From Cupriavidus pauculus (GTDB lineage Bacteria; Pseudomonadota; Gammaproteobacteria; Burkholderiales; Burkholderiaceae), in contig NZ_PJRP01000023.1 in assembly GCF_002858765.1 (NCBI RefSeq), forward strand, positions 1 to 64,000: a stretch of 64,000 bases of DNA, read 5' to 3'. Under the pieces are notes generated by a model that had not been told where the DNA came from, searched no databases, and was given only the letters and a program-made list of their open reading frames with translations. Positions 42,779 to 52,366 of the stretch are shown here, one piece after another (position 1 is the first letter of the stretch; every line of letters starts with the position of its first letter). The translations under genes and the position numbers were made by a program.

Positions 42779-43522
42779 TTACCAGTCCTGCCTGGTCGGC
42801 GAGACGATCAGATCGTTGATAGTGACCGTTGCCGGCTGGTTCAGCGCGAAGACGACTGCACCAGCGACGTCTTCCGGTTTGATGGCAATCTTGTTCAGCT
42901 CCTGGGCGGCCTTACGACCATCCGGATCAGTTACCTTGTCTGCCCAACCGGTGTTGATGACGCCCGGACTCACGGTATTGACACGAATACCGTGGTGGAC
43001 ACCAAGCTCCTTCCTCATCGACTCCGTCATAGCCTGTACGAAGAACTTGGTTGCGCAGTAGACGCCAGCAGATGGAGACACCTGATGACCGGCTACTGAG
43101 TCCATGTTGAGAATTTGGCCACCTTGTTGCTTCAGCATAAAAGGCAATACAGCCGCTACGCCGTTCAGATAACCCTTGATGTTCACATTGACCATGTTTT
43201 CCCAGTCGTGGACTGCAAGGTCTGTCCAGTTCGAGAAAAGCATCAGGCCTGCGTTGTTGATCAGGATGTCAACGGAGTCGAAAGTGTCGAACGCGAACTG
43301 TGCTGCTGCCTTCAACTGCTCAAGATTCGTCACGTCAGCCTGGAAACCGGCAGCTTTCCCGCCGAGGTCTTGCACTCCGGCCACAAACGAATCGAGCTCC
43401 TGTTTGTCCCTGGAGACAACCAACACATTCGCCCCATTCGCGAGCAGTGCCCGTGTCGTGGCTGCCCCGATACCCGACGACCCACCGGTAACGATTGCGG
43501 TTTTGTTCTGCAGATAGTTCAT
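42779..43522 (-). CDS. SDR-family oxidoreductase
   Basis: A 247-residue classical SDR: cofactor motif T-G-G-S-S-G-I-G near residues 11-18, N-N-A-G, catalytic Ser in M-D-S-V-A-G and Y-C-A-T-K. Most like YdfG/NADP-dependent 3-hydroxyacid dehydrogenase types. It is upstream of NTF2-like and SRPBCC genes and 75 bases after nemA, so it may be read from the NemR-controlled promoter. Confidence 0.88.
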   Translation of the reverse strand: MNYLQNKTAIVTGGSSGIGAATTRALLANGANVLVVSRDKQELDSFVAGVQDLGGKAAGFQADVTNLEQLKAAAQFAFDTFDSVDILINNAGLMLFSNWTDLAVHDWENMVNVNIKGYLNGVAAVLPFMLKQQGGQILNMDSVAGHQVSPSAGVYCATKFFVQAMTESMRKELGVHHGIRVNTVSPGVINTGWADKVTDPDGRKAAQELNKIAIKPEDVAGAVVFALNQPATVTINDLIVSPTRQDW

Positions 43523-43597
43523 GGTGACATTTCCTAGTAGATGAGCCTGCCGCGCCTTATCGCGCAGCAGGTCAGTTGAGCGCGCGCGAGACTGAGA

Positions 43598-44707
43598 TCA
43601 AGCTGCCGCGGTAGGCCAATCGGTGTACCCCTTCGCGCCGCCGCCGTAGTACGTTTCGCGAGCGGCGATAGTCAGGTCCGCGCCATAGCGCAGTCGATTC
43701 ACCAAGTCGGGGTTGGAAATGAAGAGACGACCAAATGCAACAGCGTCGATCTTGCCGGCGCTGCGGCGGTCGATTGCCAACTCGAGGTTGTAGTCGTTGT
43801 TGCCGATATAAGGCCCATCAAACAGGCCACGCAGTGCATCCAGGTCAACGCCTGCCGGGACGGTACGCGAGCCGCCCGTTGCACCCTCGACAAAGTGCAT
43901 GTACGCCAGTTTGAATTTGTTCAGCTTCTGAATCAGGTGACCGTATGTCGCCATGACGTTGCTGTCGGGCGGCGTGTTTCCAGCATCAGGAGACACGGGC
44001 GACAGTCGGATACCCACGCGGTCGCTACCCCAGATGTTCACAACCGCCTCGGTAACTTCGAGCGTCAGACGCGTGCGATTTTCAATAGAGCCACCATACT
44101 GGTCAGTGCGATGGTTTGTGGAGTCGCGAAGAAACTGGTCCAGCAGATAGCTGTTGGCCGAATGCACTTCGACGCCATCGAATCCGGCGCGCTTCGCGTT
44201 CTCAGCTGCGCGCTTGTATTGCTCGATGATTCCAGGGATCTCGTCGGTCTCCAGAGCACGAGGCATCGAGACCGGTACGAAGCCGTCAACGGTGTACGTG
44301 TTGCCCTCGGCCTTAACGGCAGACGGCGCAACCGGCGCTTCGCCATTGGGTTGTAGTTCGACGCTGGAGAAACGCCCAACGTGCCAGAGCTGGCTAACGA
44401 TTTTTCCGCCAGCGGCGTGCACCGCGTCGGTCACCTTCTTCCAGCCTGCCACTTGCTCGTCGTTCCAAATGCCGGGAGTCGCCGCATAACCCCGGCCTTG
44501 AGCAGAAATGTTGGTCGCCTCCGCCACGATCAGCCCGGCTCCGGCGCGCTGTGCGTAATAGGTTGCGTGTAGCTCATTAGGCACTCCCTCTTCGCCGTAG
44601 CGACTGCGCGTCACCGGCGCCATCGCAATGCGATTGGCCAATTTCAGCGATCCAAATTCCACTGGCGAGAAGAGGTCTGTTCGTTTAGCGTTGTCAGTCA
44701 TGTTCAT
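43598..44707 (-). CDS. nemA: NemA-like Old Yellow Enzyme alkene reductase
   Basis: A 369-residue FMN-dependent ene reductase. The His/Asn pair lies in V-E-V-H-S-A-N-S-Y, with M-A-P-V-T-R-S-R at the N-terminus, and A-F-G-R and N-P-D-L near the C-terminus, as in NemA, PETN reductase and related enzymes. Such enzymes reduce activated C=C bonds, nitro compounds and N-ethylmaleimide with NADPH. It follows nemR, but nemR ends in its own terminator, and a NemR-type box overlaps a second promoter only 13 bases before this start. An ATG at 44701 is an alternative start. Confidence 0.92.
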   Translation of the reverse strand: MNMTDNAKRTDLFSPVEFGSLKLANRIAMAPVTRSRYGEEGVPNELHATYYAQRAGAGLIVAEATNISAQGRGYAATPGIWNDEQVAGWKKVTDAVHAAGGKIVSQLWHVGRFSSVELQPNGEAPVAPSAVKAEGNTYTVDGFVPVSMPRALETDEIPGIIEQYKRAAENAKRAGFDGVEVHSANSYLLDQFLRDSTNHRTDQYGGSIENRTRLTLEVTEAVVNIWGSDRVGIRLSPVSPDAGNTPPDSNVMATYGHLIQKLNKFKLAYMHFVEGATGGSRTVPAGVDLDALRGLFDGPYIGNNDYNLELAIDRRSAGKIDAVAFGRLFISNPDLVNRLRYGADLTIAARETYYGGGAKGYTDWPTAAA

Positions 44708-44719
44708 CCATCCAAATAG

Positions 44720-44735
44720 TAGACCGGTCGTCTAG
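44720..44735 (-). promoter_or_regulatory. NemR-type box before nemA
   Basis: TAGACCGGTCGTCTA at 44720-44734 has perfect TAGAC/GTCTA arms around a 5-base centre. GACCGGTCGTCTAG (44722-44735) is repeated exactly at 45364-45377 before nemR. A -10-like TACTAT (minus, 44722-44717) overlaps the box edge. Confidence 0.8.
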
Positions 44736-44745
44736 TTCGACCATC

Positions 44746-44770
44746 AAAAAAAATGCTCATACGAGCATTT
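44746..44770 (-). terminator. Intrinsic terminator of nemR
   Basis: On the minus strand an 8-bp stem (AAATGCTC/GAGCATTT, 44770-44763 and 44758-44751) with a 4-base loop runs into eight consecutive T (44753-44746). It overlaps the nemR stop codon, so nemR and nemA are mostly separate transcripts. Confidence 0.85.
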
Positions 44771-45338
44771 GCTCCATGCTGGACATTGCCGTCTCAAACG
44801 GCGCCCCGTCCTTGCTGAGTTTTGACAACAAAGAGGCACCCAGCCACAACTGGTAGAGGGTTTCCGCCAGGGCAAGGGAAGGCATACGGGACGTAATGGA
44901 CCCGTCAGCCTGGCCCTGTTCTATGCACTTCGCGATCCGCGCGATGACTCCGTCCGTTCCTCTTTCAAGTACCAGACGCATATCTTCCGAAAGATCGCAT
45001 ACCTCTGGGCCCAGTTTGACCACAAGACATTTCCCGTCGGTTAAACCTGTGCATTGCTTCTCCGCCCAGAATGCAAAATAGCCTCGGAGCCGCGCCAATG
45101 CTTGGCCTTGACCGCCCAGCATCTCATCTACCGTCGACAAATATTCGGAAAAGTAACTATCCAAAAGTGCTTGACCGAACTCTTCCTTTGACTTGAAGTA
45201 GTAATAGAAGGAACCCTTCGGCACGCCCGCCGCGGCGACAACCTCCGCCAGGCCCACTGCCGTGTAGCCTTTGGTCGTCATTAGAGCTTTGGCCACATCC
45301 AAGATGTGTTGCCGCATGTCGTGGGTCGGTTTCTTCAT
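44757..45338 (-). CDS. nemR: NemR-like TetR-family electrophile sensor
   Basis: A 193-residue TetR regulator. The DNA-binding part ends V-P-K-G-S-F-Y-Y-Y-F, and the core C-L-V-V-K-L, then E-V-C-D-L-S-E-D-M-R, is nearly that of E. coli NemR, which senses N-ethylmaleimide, methylglyoxal and hypochlorite through cysteines. The corresponding Cys residues are all present: K-Q-C, G-K-C and E-V-C. Sequence and the linked nemA support the assignment. A -10 TATGAT ends 10 bases before the start, so the mRNA may be almost leaderless; no ribosome site is seen. Confidence 0.9.
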   Translation of the reverse strand: MKKPTHDMRQHILDVAKALMTTKGYTAVGLAEVVAAAGVPKGSFYYYFKSKEEFGQALLDSYFSEYLSTVDEMLGGQGQALARLRGYFAFWAEKQCTGLTDGKCLVVKLGPEVCDLSEDMRLVLERGTDGVIARIAKCIEQGQADGSITSRMPSLALAETLYQLWLGASLLSKLSKDGAPFETAMSSMEQMLV

Positions 45339-45347
45339 AGTGTTGCC

Positions 45348-45377
45348 ATCATACCCAAAAACCGACCGGTCGTCTAG
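45348..45377 (-). promoter_or_regulatory. nemR promoter with NemR-type box
   Basis: -10 TATGAT (minus strand 45353-45348) lies just downstream of GACCGGTCGTCTAG (45364-45377), the same 14 bases as before nemA. The box covers the spacer and -35 region, fitting autorepression. The transcript would begin about 3 bases before the ATG at 45338. Confidence 0.75.
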
Positions 45378-45618
45378 TGACCCTGATTCGGAAGCGATTT
45401 GCCACTTGCGATCGAGGACGTGCCCATAAATTCCGGGGCAACGTTCCTCAACTCAACTGGCCGCGGAGCGTGTTATTGGCGCGTCCGCACCACAACCAAT
45501 TCGGGCCACAAGCCTGCGAAACAAGGGTTGGAGAACGAGGTGGATTTGCGATCGGCTTCCGTGGAGCCTGCTCCAGTCAAAGACAGAGACACCGATAGCC
45601 AGAACCCCAGAAAGCGAG

Positions 45619-46560
45619 CTACCAACCGCCGCGCAAAGGATCGAGATGCCCGCCGAATCCATGTTGAACACTGGCGGCCCGATGTTTGGCTACAAGGTCG
45701 CCTTCAAGTTCGTCCAGAAATAGTCTTACTCTGGTCGGCAAGAAGCGACGCGTGGGCATGACGGCCCATACGGACAGTTCTTCCATGGCGGCGTCCTGAA
45801 GTGGCACCTCAACCAGCGTTCCGTCTGCGAGATGCTGGTAAACATCCCAATACGCGAGCATTGCGAGCCCCAATCCTTGTATCGCTGCAATGCGAACTGC
45901 ATCAACGCTGCTAGTCGTCACTCTACCTATGACGCGCTTCCGCACCAGTTCCCCTCCGATCCGCAACGGCCATCGCGGGACCGCCTGCAGCAGGATGCAT
46001 TCATGGCTATCGAGATCCGCTACCATCCGAGGGATCTCATGAGTACTCAGATAACCAGGCGATGCACAGATAATCCGTGGGTTCGGTGCCAGTTTTCGAG
46101 CGACAAGCTCCGAGTCTTCGAGCGGCGCCACGCGTAATGCCAGGTCAAGCCCTTGACCAACGATATCGACAACGCGGTCGGACAGATCCAGGTCAACTCG
46201 CAATTCCGGATGCAGACTCATCAGTCGTTGAAGCAAGGGTAGGACGATGGTCTGACCGAAGACGCTTGGCGCAGTTAACCTCAACACCCCCGAAACAATG
46301 GAGGTCGAAGGGCCAATTTCAGCACGAGCACTCTCCTCTGCCTCCGTCATTGTCTGCGCATAGGGCAAAAACGCTTCTCCCTCCGCAGTCAACGATACCG
46401 AACGGGTGGTACGGTGAAACAGCCTGACTCCGAGTTCCTCTTCGAGGGTCGCGATACGCCGGGATACCTGCATCGGCGCAATGCCGATTTGTCTTGCTGC
46501 CCCCGAAAGGCTCCCCGTGGCAACAACCGAAGTAAATATACGAAGGTCAGATAACTGCAC
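45619..46560 (-). CDS. LysR-family regulator
   Basis: A 313-residue LysR regulator of the CrgA/DmlR type. Helix-turn-helix in residues 1-60 (L-S-G-A-A-R-Q-I-G-I-A-P-M-Q-V-S-R-R) and an effector domain with G-V-L-R-L-T-A-P. It diverges from an Old Yellow Enzyme gene across 108 bases, with an inverted repeat in between, and is its likely regulator. Confidence 0.9.
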   Translation of the reverse strand: MQLSDLRIFTSVVATGSLSGAARQIGIAPMQVSRRIATLEEELGVRLFHRTTRSVSLTAEGEAFLPYAQTMTEAEESARAEIGPSTSIVSGVLRLTAPSVFGQTIVLPLLQRLMSLHPELRVDLDLSDRVVDIVGQGLDLALRVAPLEDSELVARKLAPNPRIICASPGYLSTHEIPRMVADLDSHECILLQAVPRWPLRIGGELVRKRVIGRVTTSSVDAVRIAAIQGLGLAMLAYWDVYQHLADGTLVEVPLQDAAMEELSVWAVMPTRRFLPTRVRLFLDELEGDLVAKHRAASVQHGFGGHLDPLRGGW

Positions 46561-46572
46561 TTTTTATATCCA

Positions 46573-46598
46573 AAATCGTTATAACGCCTTCACGATTT
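46573..46598. promoter_or_regulatory. Inverted repeats in the LysR/OYE divergent region
   Basis: AAATCG (46573-46578) and CGATTT (46593-46598) are inverted arms around 14 bases, and a perfect 10-bp palindrome CGTTATAACG lies at 46577-46586. The position 13 bases before the LysR start suits autoregulation and control of the divergent reductase. Confidence 0.55.
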
Positions 46599-46668
46599 GT
46601 CAACTTGGTTTGTGCTGATCAGAAACCTACTATGGCCTTCAACCTCCCCATCATCTCAACCAAAGCAC

Positions 46669-47787
46669 ATGACGACGAACGAAAAGGCCACCAACATTCT
46701 ATCTCCCTTCGATATAAATGGGATCCCCGTGCGAAATCGCTTGGTCGTTGCACCTATGACGCGCGTGACGGCTACGGAAGCAGGCGTACCCACCCAAGAA
46801 ATGCAGGACTACTACCTCCGCTTTGCTCGCGGCGGCTTCGGCGTGGTAATCACGGAAGGGCTCTATACCGACCAGGCATTTTCCCAAGGCTATCTGTTTC
46901 AGCCTGGGCTCGCCGATTCAGAACAGGCTGCGGCGTGGGCCAATATCACAAAGGCCATCCAGAACGAAGGCGCGAAGATGTTCGCCCAGATCATGCACGC
47001 TGGAGCCCTGAGCCAAGGGAACCGCTATAAGTCACACACCATCGCCCCATCGGCCGTTCAGCCGAAGGGTGAGCAGATGGCCTTCTACTATGGCGAGGGG
47101 GTCTACGCAAAGCCGTCCGAAATTTCTCCAGCAGAGATCGAAGAAGCCGTATGCGGATTCGTCGACACTGCCCGACGCGCGGTCGAAGCAGGTTTTGACG
47201 GCATCGAAATTCACGGTGCCAACGGCTACCTGCTGGATCAGTTCCTGAGCTTCGCGACTAATCAGCGTTCAGACAAATGGGGTGGTGACGTTGAGCGTCG
47301 TGTTGCCCTGCTCGTAGAAATCATAAAAGCAGTGAAAACCGAAGTTAATGGGCGAATCCCAGTCGGCATCCGAATCTCGCAAGGCAAAGTGAACGACTTC
47401 CCAAGCAAGTGGGCCGGAGGCGAAGCCGATGCTAAGGTCATATTTCGCGCATTGGCTGCGGCGGGTGTCGACTTCCTCCACGTCACCGAATTCGAAGCAT
47501 GGAAGCCAGCGTTCGAAGGTGGACAGACCAGCCTCGTAGCGCTAGCTCACCGATATGCTCCCGGGGTCCCCATTATCGCCAATGGCAACCTTCATAGTCT
47601 TGAGCGTGCGCAAGAGGTCCTTGCCTCCGGCGCAACCCTGGTAGCAATAGGACGTAGTGCGCTCGCCAACCCTGACATGCCGAAGCTGTTTGCGAGCCAG
47701 CGCGAACTGCGTCCGTTCGATAGCTCGATCCTCGGTCCGATTGCCAGCATCAAGCGGAGTGAGCTTTCCATGGAGTTGGCTGACTAA
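46669..47787 (+). CDS. Old Yellow Enzyme-family NADH:flavin oxidoreductase
   Basis: A 372-residue FMN-dependent OYE-family protein. The His/Asn active-site pair lies in I-E-I-H-G-A-N-G-Y, with V-A-P-M-T-R-V near the N-terminus and A-I-G-R-S-A-L-A-N-P-D near the end. The start at 46669 is chosen because the protein then begins shortly before N-I-L-S-P-F; a TTG-started longer frame from 46597 is unlikely. Distinct from the NemA-like protein, it belongs to a branch with W-x-x-A-F-E-G-G-Q-like loops. Function: reduction of enones or a dienoyl compound. Confidence 0.87.
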   Translation: MTTNEKATNILSPFDINGIPVRNRLVVAPMTRVTATEAGVPTQEMQDYYLRFARGGFGVVITEGLYTDQAFSQGYLFQPGLADSEQAAAWANITKAIQNEGAKMFAQIMHAGALSQGNRYKSHTIAPSAVQPKGEQMAFYYGEGVYAKPSEISPAEIEEAVCGFVDTARRAVEAGFDGIEIHGANGYLLDQFLSFATNQRSDKWGGDVERRVALLVEIIKAVKTEVNGRIPVGIRISQGKVNDFPSKWAGGEADAKVIFRALAAAGVDFLHVTEFEAWKPAFEGGQTSLVALAHRYAPGVPIIANGNLHSLERAQEVLASGATLVAIGRSALANPDMPKLFASQRELRPFDSSILGPIASIKRSELSMELAD

Positions 47788-48210
47788 TACATCGTTTTGC
47801 GGCGGCCCGCCTAGTCGGGCCCCTCACTGCAACGGTCGGTTATCGCTTCTTTTACACCTGCATTGGCTGAGCAGGCCCTACAACTTCACCCCACCATGTA
47901 CTCCGAGCCGGCATTTGCCACGCACCGATCGTTGCGACTCACCGAATGACGCCATCAGCTATGCAACTGCGACCGCTTATAGCATGTCCAAGTGAATAGA
48001 CCTCTTCTTGAATGCTTCCTCAATAACAAGGGCGAGTCTGCCCTTAGCGTGCCAACGGCGGCGCAGGCTACGCTGACGTAAATCAGACCGGCGTCGGCGC
48101 AGGCATCAGGCACATCCTCTGATACGTATCCGTGTAGTTGGCATCCGGGGCCATAAGTGGTGCCAACTCATCGCTCCGGTCCATTTCCAAGGATCTGCAT
48201 CACGAAGAGG
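47788..48210. other. Gene-free stretch after the OYE gene
   Basis: No supported frame. A short GGCCCG/CGGGCC hairpin at 47804-47821 lies 17 bases past the OYE stop and may act as a weak terminator. Nothing else is recognised. Confidence 0.5.
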
Positions 48211-48552
48211 CTAGCGAGCGGGAATAAGCGCGTCAGAAAGCTGCAGGAACTCGAAGCCGCACACTGTCCGGACATGCCATTTGGCATCTTCCGGCAATTC
48301 AATGATCCTTAGCTCCGTCCCTTGGGCGCCGGCTTTTTGACCCAGTTCCTCTGCGACGCCAATAAGGGCCGGATCCGATCGATCCAACGCCTCGAGGTTC
48401 ACTGGTCTTGCCAGGCCATGCTCAAAGTCAACTGCCCAGCCATCAGTCACCGGGAGGCCAATGGATTGCAGTGTCTTGAGTTCGCAGTATCTCGCGAAGG
48501 CCTCCAAGGACAACGACAGATACCCGCAGTCGTCGTTAATCACTACCTTCAT
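48211..48552 (-). CDS. Small uncharacterised protein (phage/bacterial conserved type)
   Basis: A 113-residue acidic protein starting M-K-V-V-I-N-D-D-C-G-Y-L-S-L-S. It resembles a conserved hypothetical family found in phages and bacteria whose members begin M-K-I-V-I-N-x-D-x-G-G-F and end with an E-L-P/I-P-E/D-D-x-W segment; here I-E-L-P-E-D-A-K-W is present near residue 90. AGGGTAG lies before the start. It stands alone in a gene-poor stretch. Function unknown; it may mark a prophage remnant. Confidence 0.65.
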   Translation of the reverse strand: MKVVINDDCGYLSLSLEAFARYCELKTLQSIGLPVTDGWAVDFEHGLARPVNLEALDRSDPALIGVAEELGQKAGAQGTELRIIELPEDAKWHVRTVCGFEFLQLSDALIPAR

Positions 48553-49204
48553 GCTACCCTCCGCATGCTAGGAGCCAATTCGCTCAACAGCCCACCGCGT
48601 CCTCGACACAGCTTCGCTTTTTCCGAGTATTTCCAAGGCGAAGCCGAATCCCCGATACATAGACGACCACATGTGCCGTGCGAAGTCGTACCCTCATGAT
48701 ATGACCAGCCCTCTCCGAAACCAAAGATTCAGGACGTAGCAGAGCAGTGTGCCGCGTCTATGCAAACGACAAAAGCATGTTCCAGAAGGAACCTGAACGT
48801 TTGTTCATTCAAGGCGGTGTTTCCGGCGATCCTGCTCAAGCTCCGCAAAGTGCTCAGGTGTGTAGAGTCCCAGGAGGATCCGGTACGGAACTCCGAATGC
48901 CATGTGCAAGGTTTCGTGGAAATCGAAGGCGATTCAAGGCGACGCGAAAGCCCCCAAGCAAGCTCAGTCTTGTGACATTCCAAGATACCAAACAGCGCAA
49001 TCGGCCGAGTTTGCACGGCAGAGTCACGTACCTTCCTGCCCTCTGCGATAGCTCCCTGCTGGGCCGAATGAGGCGGCGTAGTTGAGGAAGTACTCTCGCC
49101 AGCGAAAATTGCGCGTGCGCCTCGCAGACATTCCGCCGAGTTTGATTCACTTCCGCTCCCCCGCGCCACATTCACATTTGTTTCCTCGCTTCCGAGAATG
49201 AAGG
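48553..49204. other. Gene-poor stretch before adk
   Basis: Overlapping frames on both strands (for example 48747-49085 + and 48729-49175 -) have Arg/Ser-rich translations and are taken as spurious. One short minus-strand frame (48805-48903) is listed separately. Nothing else is recognised. Confidence 0.45.
48805..48903 (-). other. Possible 32-residue fragment, phage tail-assembly-like
   Basis: A minus-strand frame gives M-A-F-G-V-P-Y-R-I-L-L-G-L-Y-T-P-E-H-F then an acidic/basic tail. The style (M-A-F-G-x-P, L-L-x-x-L-T-x-x-E-L) recalls small phage tail-assembly proteins, but it is short and has no clear ribosome site. Its nearness to the protein at 48211 supports a prophage remnant only weakly. 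Confidence 0.25.
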
Positions 49205-49930
<726 letters not shown>

Positions 49931-50950
49931 CTACCTGCTGACGCTGCAACTCATCCCATCTGCGATGACCTGCTTTCCGCCAGCCGTCCGCATCGCATCG
50001 GGCAACGCGACCCCATTCTTTGCAGCAGTAAGCTCGGCCAGAATGGAGATGGCGATTTCAGGGGGCGTCTTACTCCCGATGAACAGGCCAATCGGACCGC
50101 GGAGCTTCGCTACCTGCGCATCGCTGACGTCGAACTCCTTGAGGCGCTCTCGTCGTCGAGCACTGTTGAGCCGAGACCCAATAGCGCCGACATAGAAAGC
50201 CGGCGATTTCAGGGCTTCCATCAGCGCGAGATCGTCCAACTTGGGGTCGTGCGTGAGCGCAATAACCGCGCTCCTATGATCAAGCTCCATATCAATCACC
50301 AAGTCGTCCGGCATGGCATGGATGACCTCGACCGCGTCGACCTGCCAGCCATCCCGGTATTCTTCCCGTGGATCGCAAACGCTGACGTCATAGTCCATCG
50401 CTACCGCGATTCTCGCGAGAAACTGCGACAACTGCCCTGCACCGATGATCAGAAGCCTCCAGCGTGGGCCGTGAACTGTCGTCAACACGTCGCCGGCGAG
50501 CGTCAATGCCATCGAGGCTGTTGCCGGCTCGAGCGAGACCGCCCCCGTCGCGATGTTCACCCGCCTTGCTACCAGATAGCGGTTGGCAAGACGGGCCAGC
50601 AGCGGCCCCATCCACCAGGCTCCAACAAGAGGCTCCACGGCCAACTGGATCGTGCCGCCGCACGGCAGCCCGAACCGATGCGCCTCGTCACCCGTGACGC
50701 CGTAGGTCACGATCTCTGGCCGGGTACGCGTAATGCCCTCCCGCCGTACCCGGTCAATCAGTTCATCCTCGATACATCCCCCAGAGACCGAGCCAACGAC
50801 CCGCCCATCATCGCGAATCGCAAGCATTGCTCCCTCAGGACGTGGACTCGATCCCCAAGTCCTGATGACGGTTACCAGTTCGCACGCGCGTCCACTGTCA
50901 GCCCATTGCTGACATGCTCTCAACACGTCGATGTCGATGCTTTCCATCAT
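49931..50950 (-). CDS. XdhC/CoxI-family molybdenum hydroxylase maturation protein
   Basis: A 339-residue protein with N-terminal XdhC-CoxI domain (R-T-W-G-S-S-P-R-P-E-G, G-S-V-S-G-G-C-I-E, residues about 20-95) and C-terminal Rossmann-like XdhC domain (I-I-G-A-G-Q-L, and G-A-I-G-S-R-L near residue 257). XdhC proteins bind molybdenum cofactor, help its sulfuration and insert it into xanthine-dehydrogenase-family enzymes. The Mo hydroxylase large subunit encoded at 57915-60335 is the evident client. Confidence 0.9.
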   Translation of the reverse strand: MMESIDIDVLRACQQWADSGRACELVTVIRTWGSSPRPEGAMLAIRDDGRVVGSVSGGCIEDELIDRVRREGITRTRPEIVTYGVTGDEAHRFGLPCGGTIQLAVEPLVGAWWMGPLLARLANRYLVARRVNIATGAVSLEPATASMALTLAGDVLTTVHGPRWRLLIIGAGQLSQFLARIAVAMDYDVSVCDPREEYRDGWQVDAVEVIHAMPDDLVIDMELDHRSAVIALTHDPKLDDLALMEALKSPAFYVGAIGSRLNSARRRERLKEFDVSDAQVAKLRGPIGLFIGSKTPPEIAISILAELTAAKNGVALPDAMRTAGGKQVIADGMSCSVSR

Positions 50951-50986
50951 TGCTCCAAAAGTAGCAGCGCGGGAACCGGCGTGCCC

Positions 50987-52366
50987 TTATTGAAGCGCCG
51001 TCGAACGGGACTCACCCGCGGACGCGGGGAGAGGTTCCGATCCGGCATGCTGCTCGGAAGCGGAAGCCGACCGATTGTGGTTCACGAACGCTGTCGCGAT
51101 CACAGCGATGAGGGCGGGAACAGCAATCACCAGAAAATTCTGCTGGAGCGGGAGCTTCATGCTCACCAGCATGCCGATTACGATGGGGGCAAGAATGGCA
51201 CCACTCCGACCCACGCCAGACGCCCAACCAATGCCCGTAGACCGTACGGCCATCGGGTAGAACTGCCCAACGTACGCGTATAGCAGGATCTGTGTGCCGA
51301 TGGTCGTCGCGCCGGCCATACCCACCAGGAAGAAAAGCGCCGGTGTCGACACCGGCTGGCCGAGCATGGAGATGGACACCGCGGCGAGCACGAAGAAGCT
51401 CATCAACACGTACTTGATGTGGAAGCGATCCGAAAGCCAGCCACCACCGATCGCGCCGATAACTGCACCGAAGTTCAGTACCAGCACGAAGGTAAGTGCG
51501 GAGCCGAGGCTGTATCCAACACTGGCCATCAGCTTGGCCAGCCAGGAACTCAAGGCGTAGATCATGAACAGACACATGAAAAACGCAACCCAGAACATCA
51601 CCGTACTGAGACTCCGTCCATCCCGGAACAGGTGTCGAATGGGCGCATTGTCAGCCTTGTCCGTTGTCGGCAGAGCAAAGTTATCGTCTGCCTGCGGCCG
51701 GTAAGCCGGCTCAAGCCGAGCTACAATCTTCTGCACCTCATCCCGGCGTCCCTCCTTGATGAGAAACGGCATCGATTCAGGCATGGACTTCAGAATCATC
51801 GGAATCAAGAACACCGGCAAGCCGGCTGCAATGAAGACCGACTGCCACCCGTACGACTCAATCAGGCCCTTGCCTAAGGCAGCCGCCAGCATGCCTCCTA
51901 CTGCGTAGCCGCTGAACATCAGCGTCACCATCGTGCTACGGATGCGCTTCGGAGAAAACTCGGTCATTTGGGCTACCACGTTCGGCATCGCACCGCCGAT
52001 TCCTAGGCCAGCCAGGAATCGCATCACGCTAAAGACAACCGGGTCCTTCGTGAATCCTGCCGCCGCAGTGAAGACACTGAACAGTCCAATACAGATCGCA
52101 ATGGCCTTGCGGCGCCCGATTCGATCTGCAATGGTCCCCAGGAAAATCGCTCCCCCCATCATCCCGAACAGCGCGGAGCTCATCATGAAGCCCGCGCTTG
52201 TCGCATCGACTCCCATTTCCGTCATGATCGACGGCAGAGCAGCCCCGGCCACAGCCAGGTCGTAGCCGTCGAACACGATAATCACCGCACACCAGATCAG
52301 CACGACGGCATGGAAGCTATTGAGGCGGGCATCATCCGCCAGTTTGTGAACGTCGATGTGACGCAT
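50987..52366 (-). CDS. AAHS-family aromatic acid:H+ symporter (MFS)
   Basis: A 459-residue major facilitator of the aromatic acid:H+ symporter group (PcaK, BenK, MhpT). Marks: D-G-Y-D-L-A-V-A-G in helix 1, which carries the conserved Asp, and G-x-x-A-D-R-I-G-R-R-K in the loop after helix 2. Full length with 12 helices. It lies upstream of xdhC in the leftward cluster. It is the best clue that the cluster serves an aromatic or heteroaromatic acid. Confidence 0.9.
   Translation of the reverse strand: MRHIDVHKLADDARLNSFHAVVLIWCAVIIVFDGYDLAVAGAALPSIMTEMGVDATSAGFMMSSALFGMMGGAIFLGTIADRIGRRKAIAICIGLFSVFTAAAGFTKDPVVFSVMRFLAGLGIGGAMPNVVAQMTEFSPKRIRSTMVTLMFSGYAVGGMLAAALGKGLIESYGWQSVFIAAGLPVFLIPMILKSMPESMPFLIKEGRRDEVQKIVARLEPAYRPQADDNFALPTTDKADNAPIRHLFRDGRSLSTVMFWVAFFMCLFMIYALSSWLAKLMASVGYSLGSALTFVLVLNFGAVIGAIGGGWLSDRFHIKYVLMSFFVLAAVSISMLGQPVSTPALFFLVGMAGATTIGTQILLYAYVGQFYPMAVRSTGIGWASGVGRSGAILAPIVIGMLVSMKLPLQQNFLVIAVPALIAVIATAFVNHNRSASASEQHAGSEPLPASAGESRSTALQ

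Noticed and set aside
48729-49175. A 148-codon minus-strand frame before adk
   Set aside because: Ser/Thr-rich translation without family resemblance, overlapped by equally open frames.
50249-51283. A 344-codon plus-strand open frame
   Set aside because: Antisense to xdhC and the MFS gene; no motif, unusual His/Arg content.
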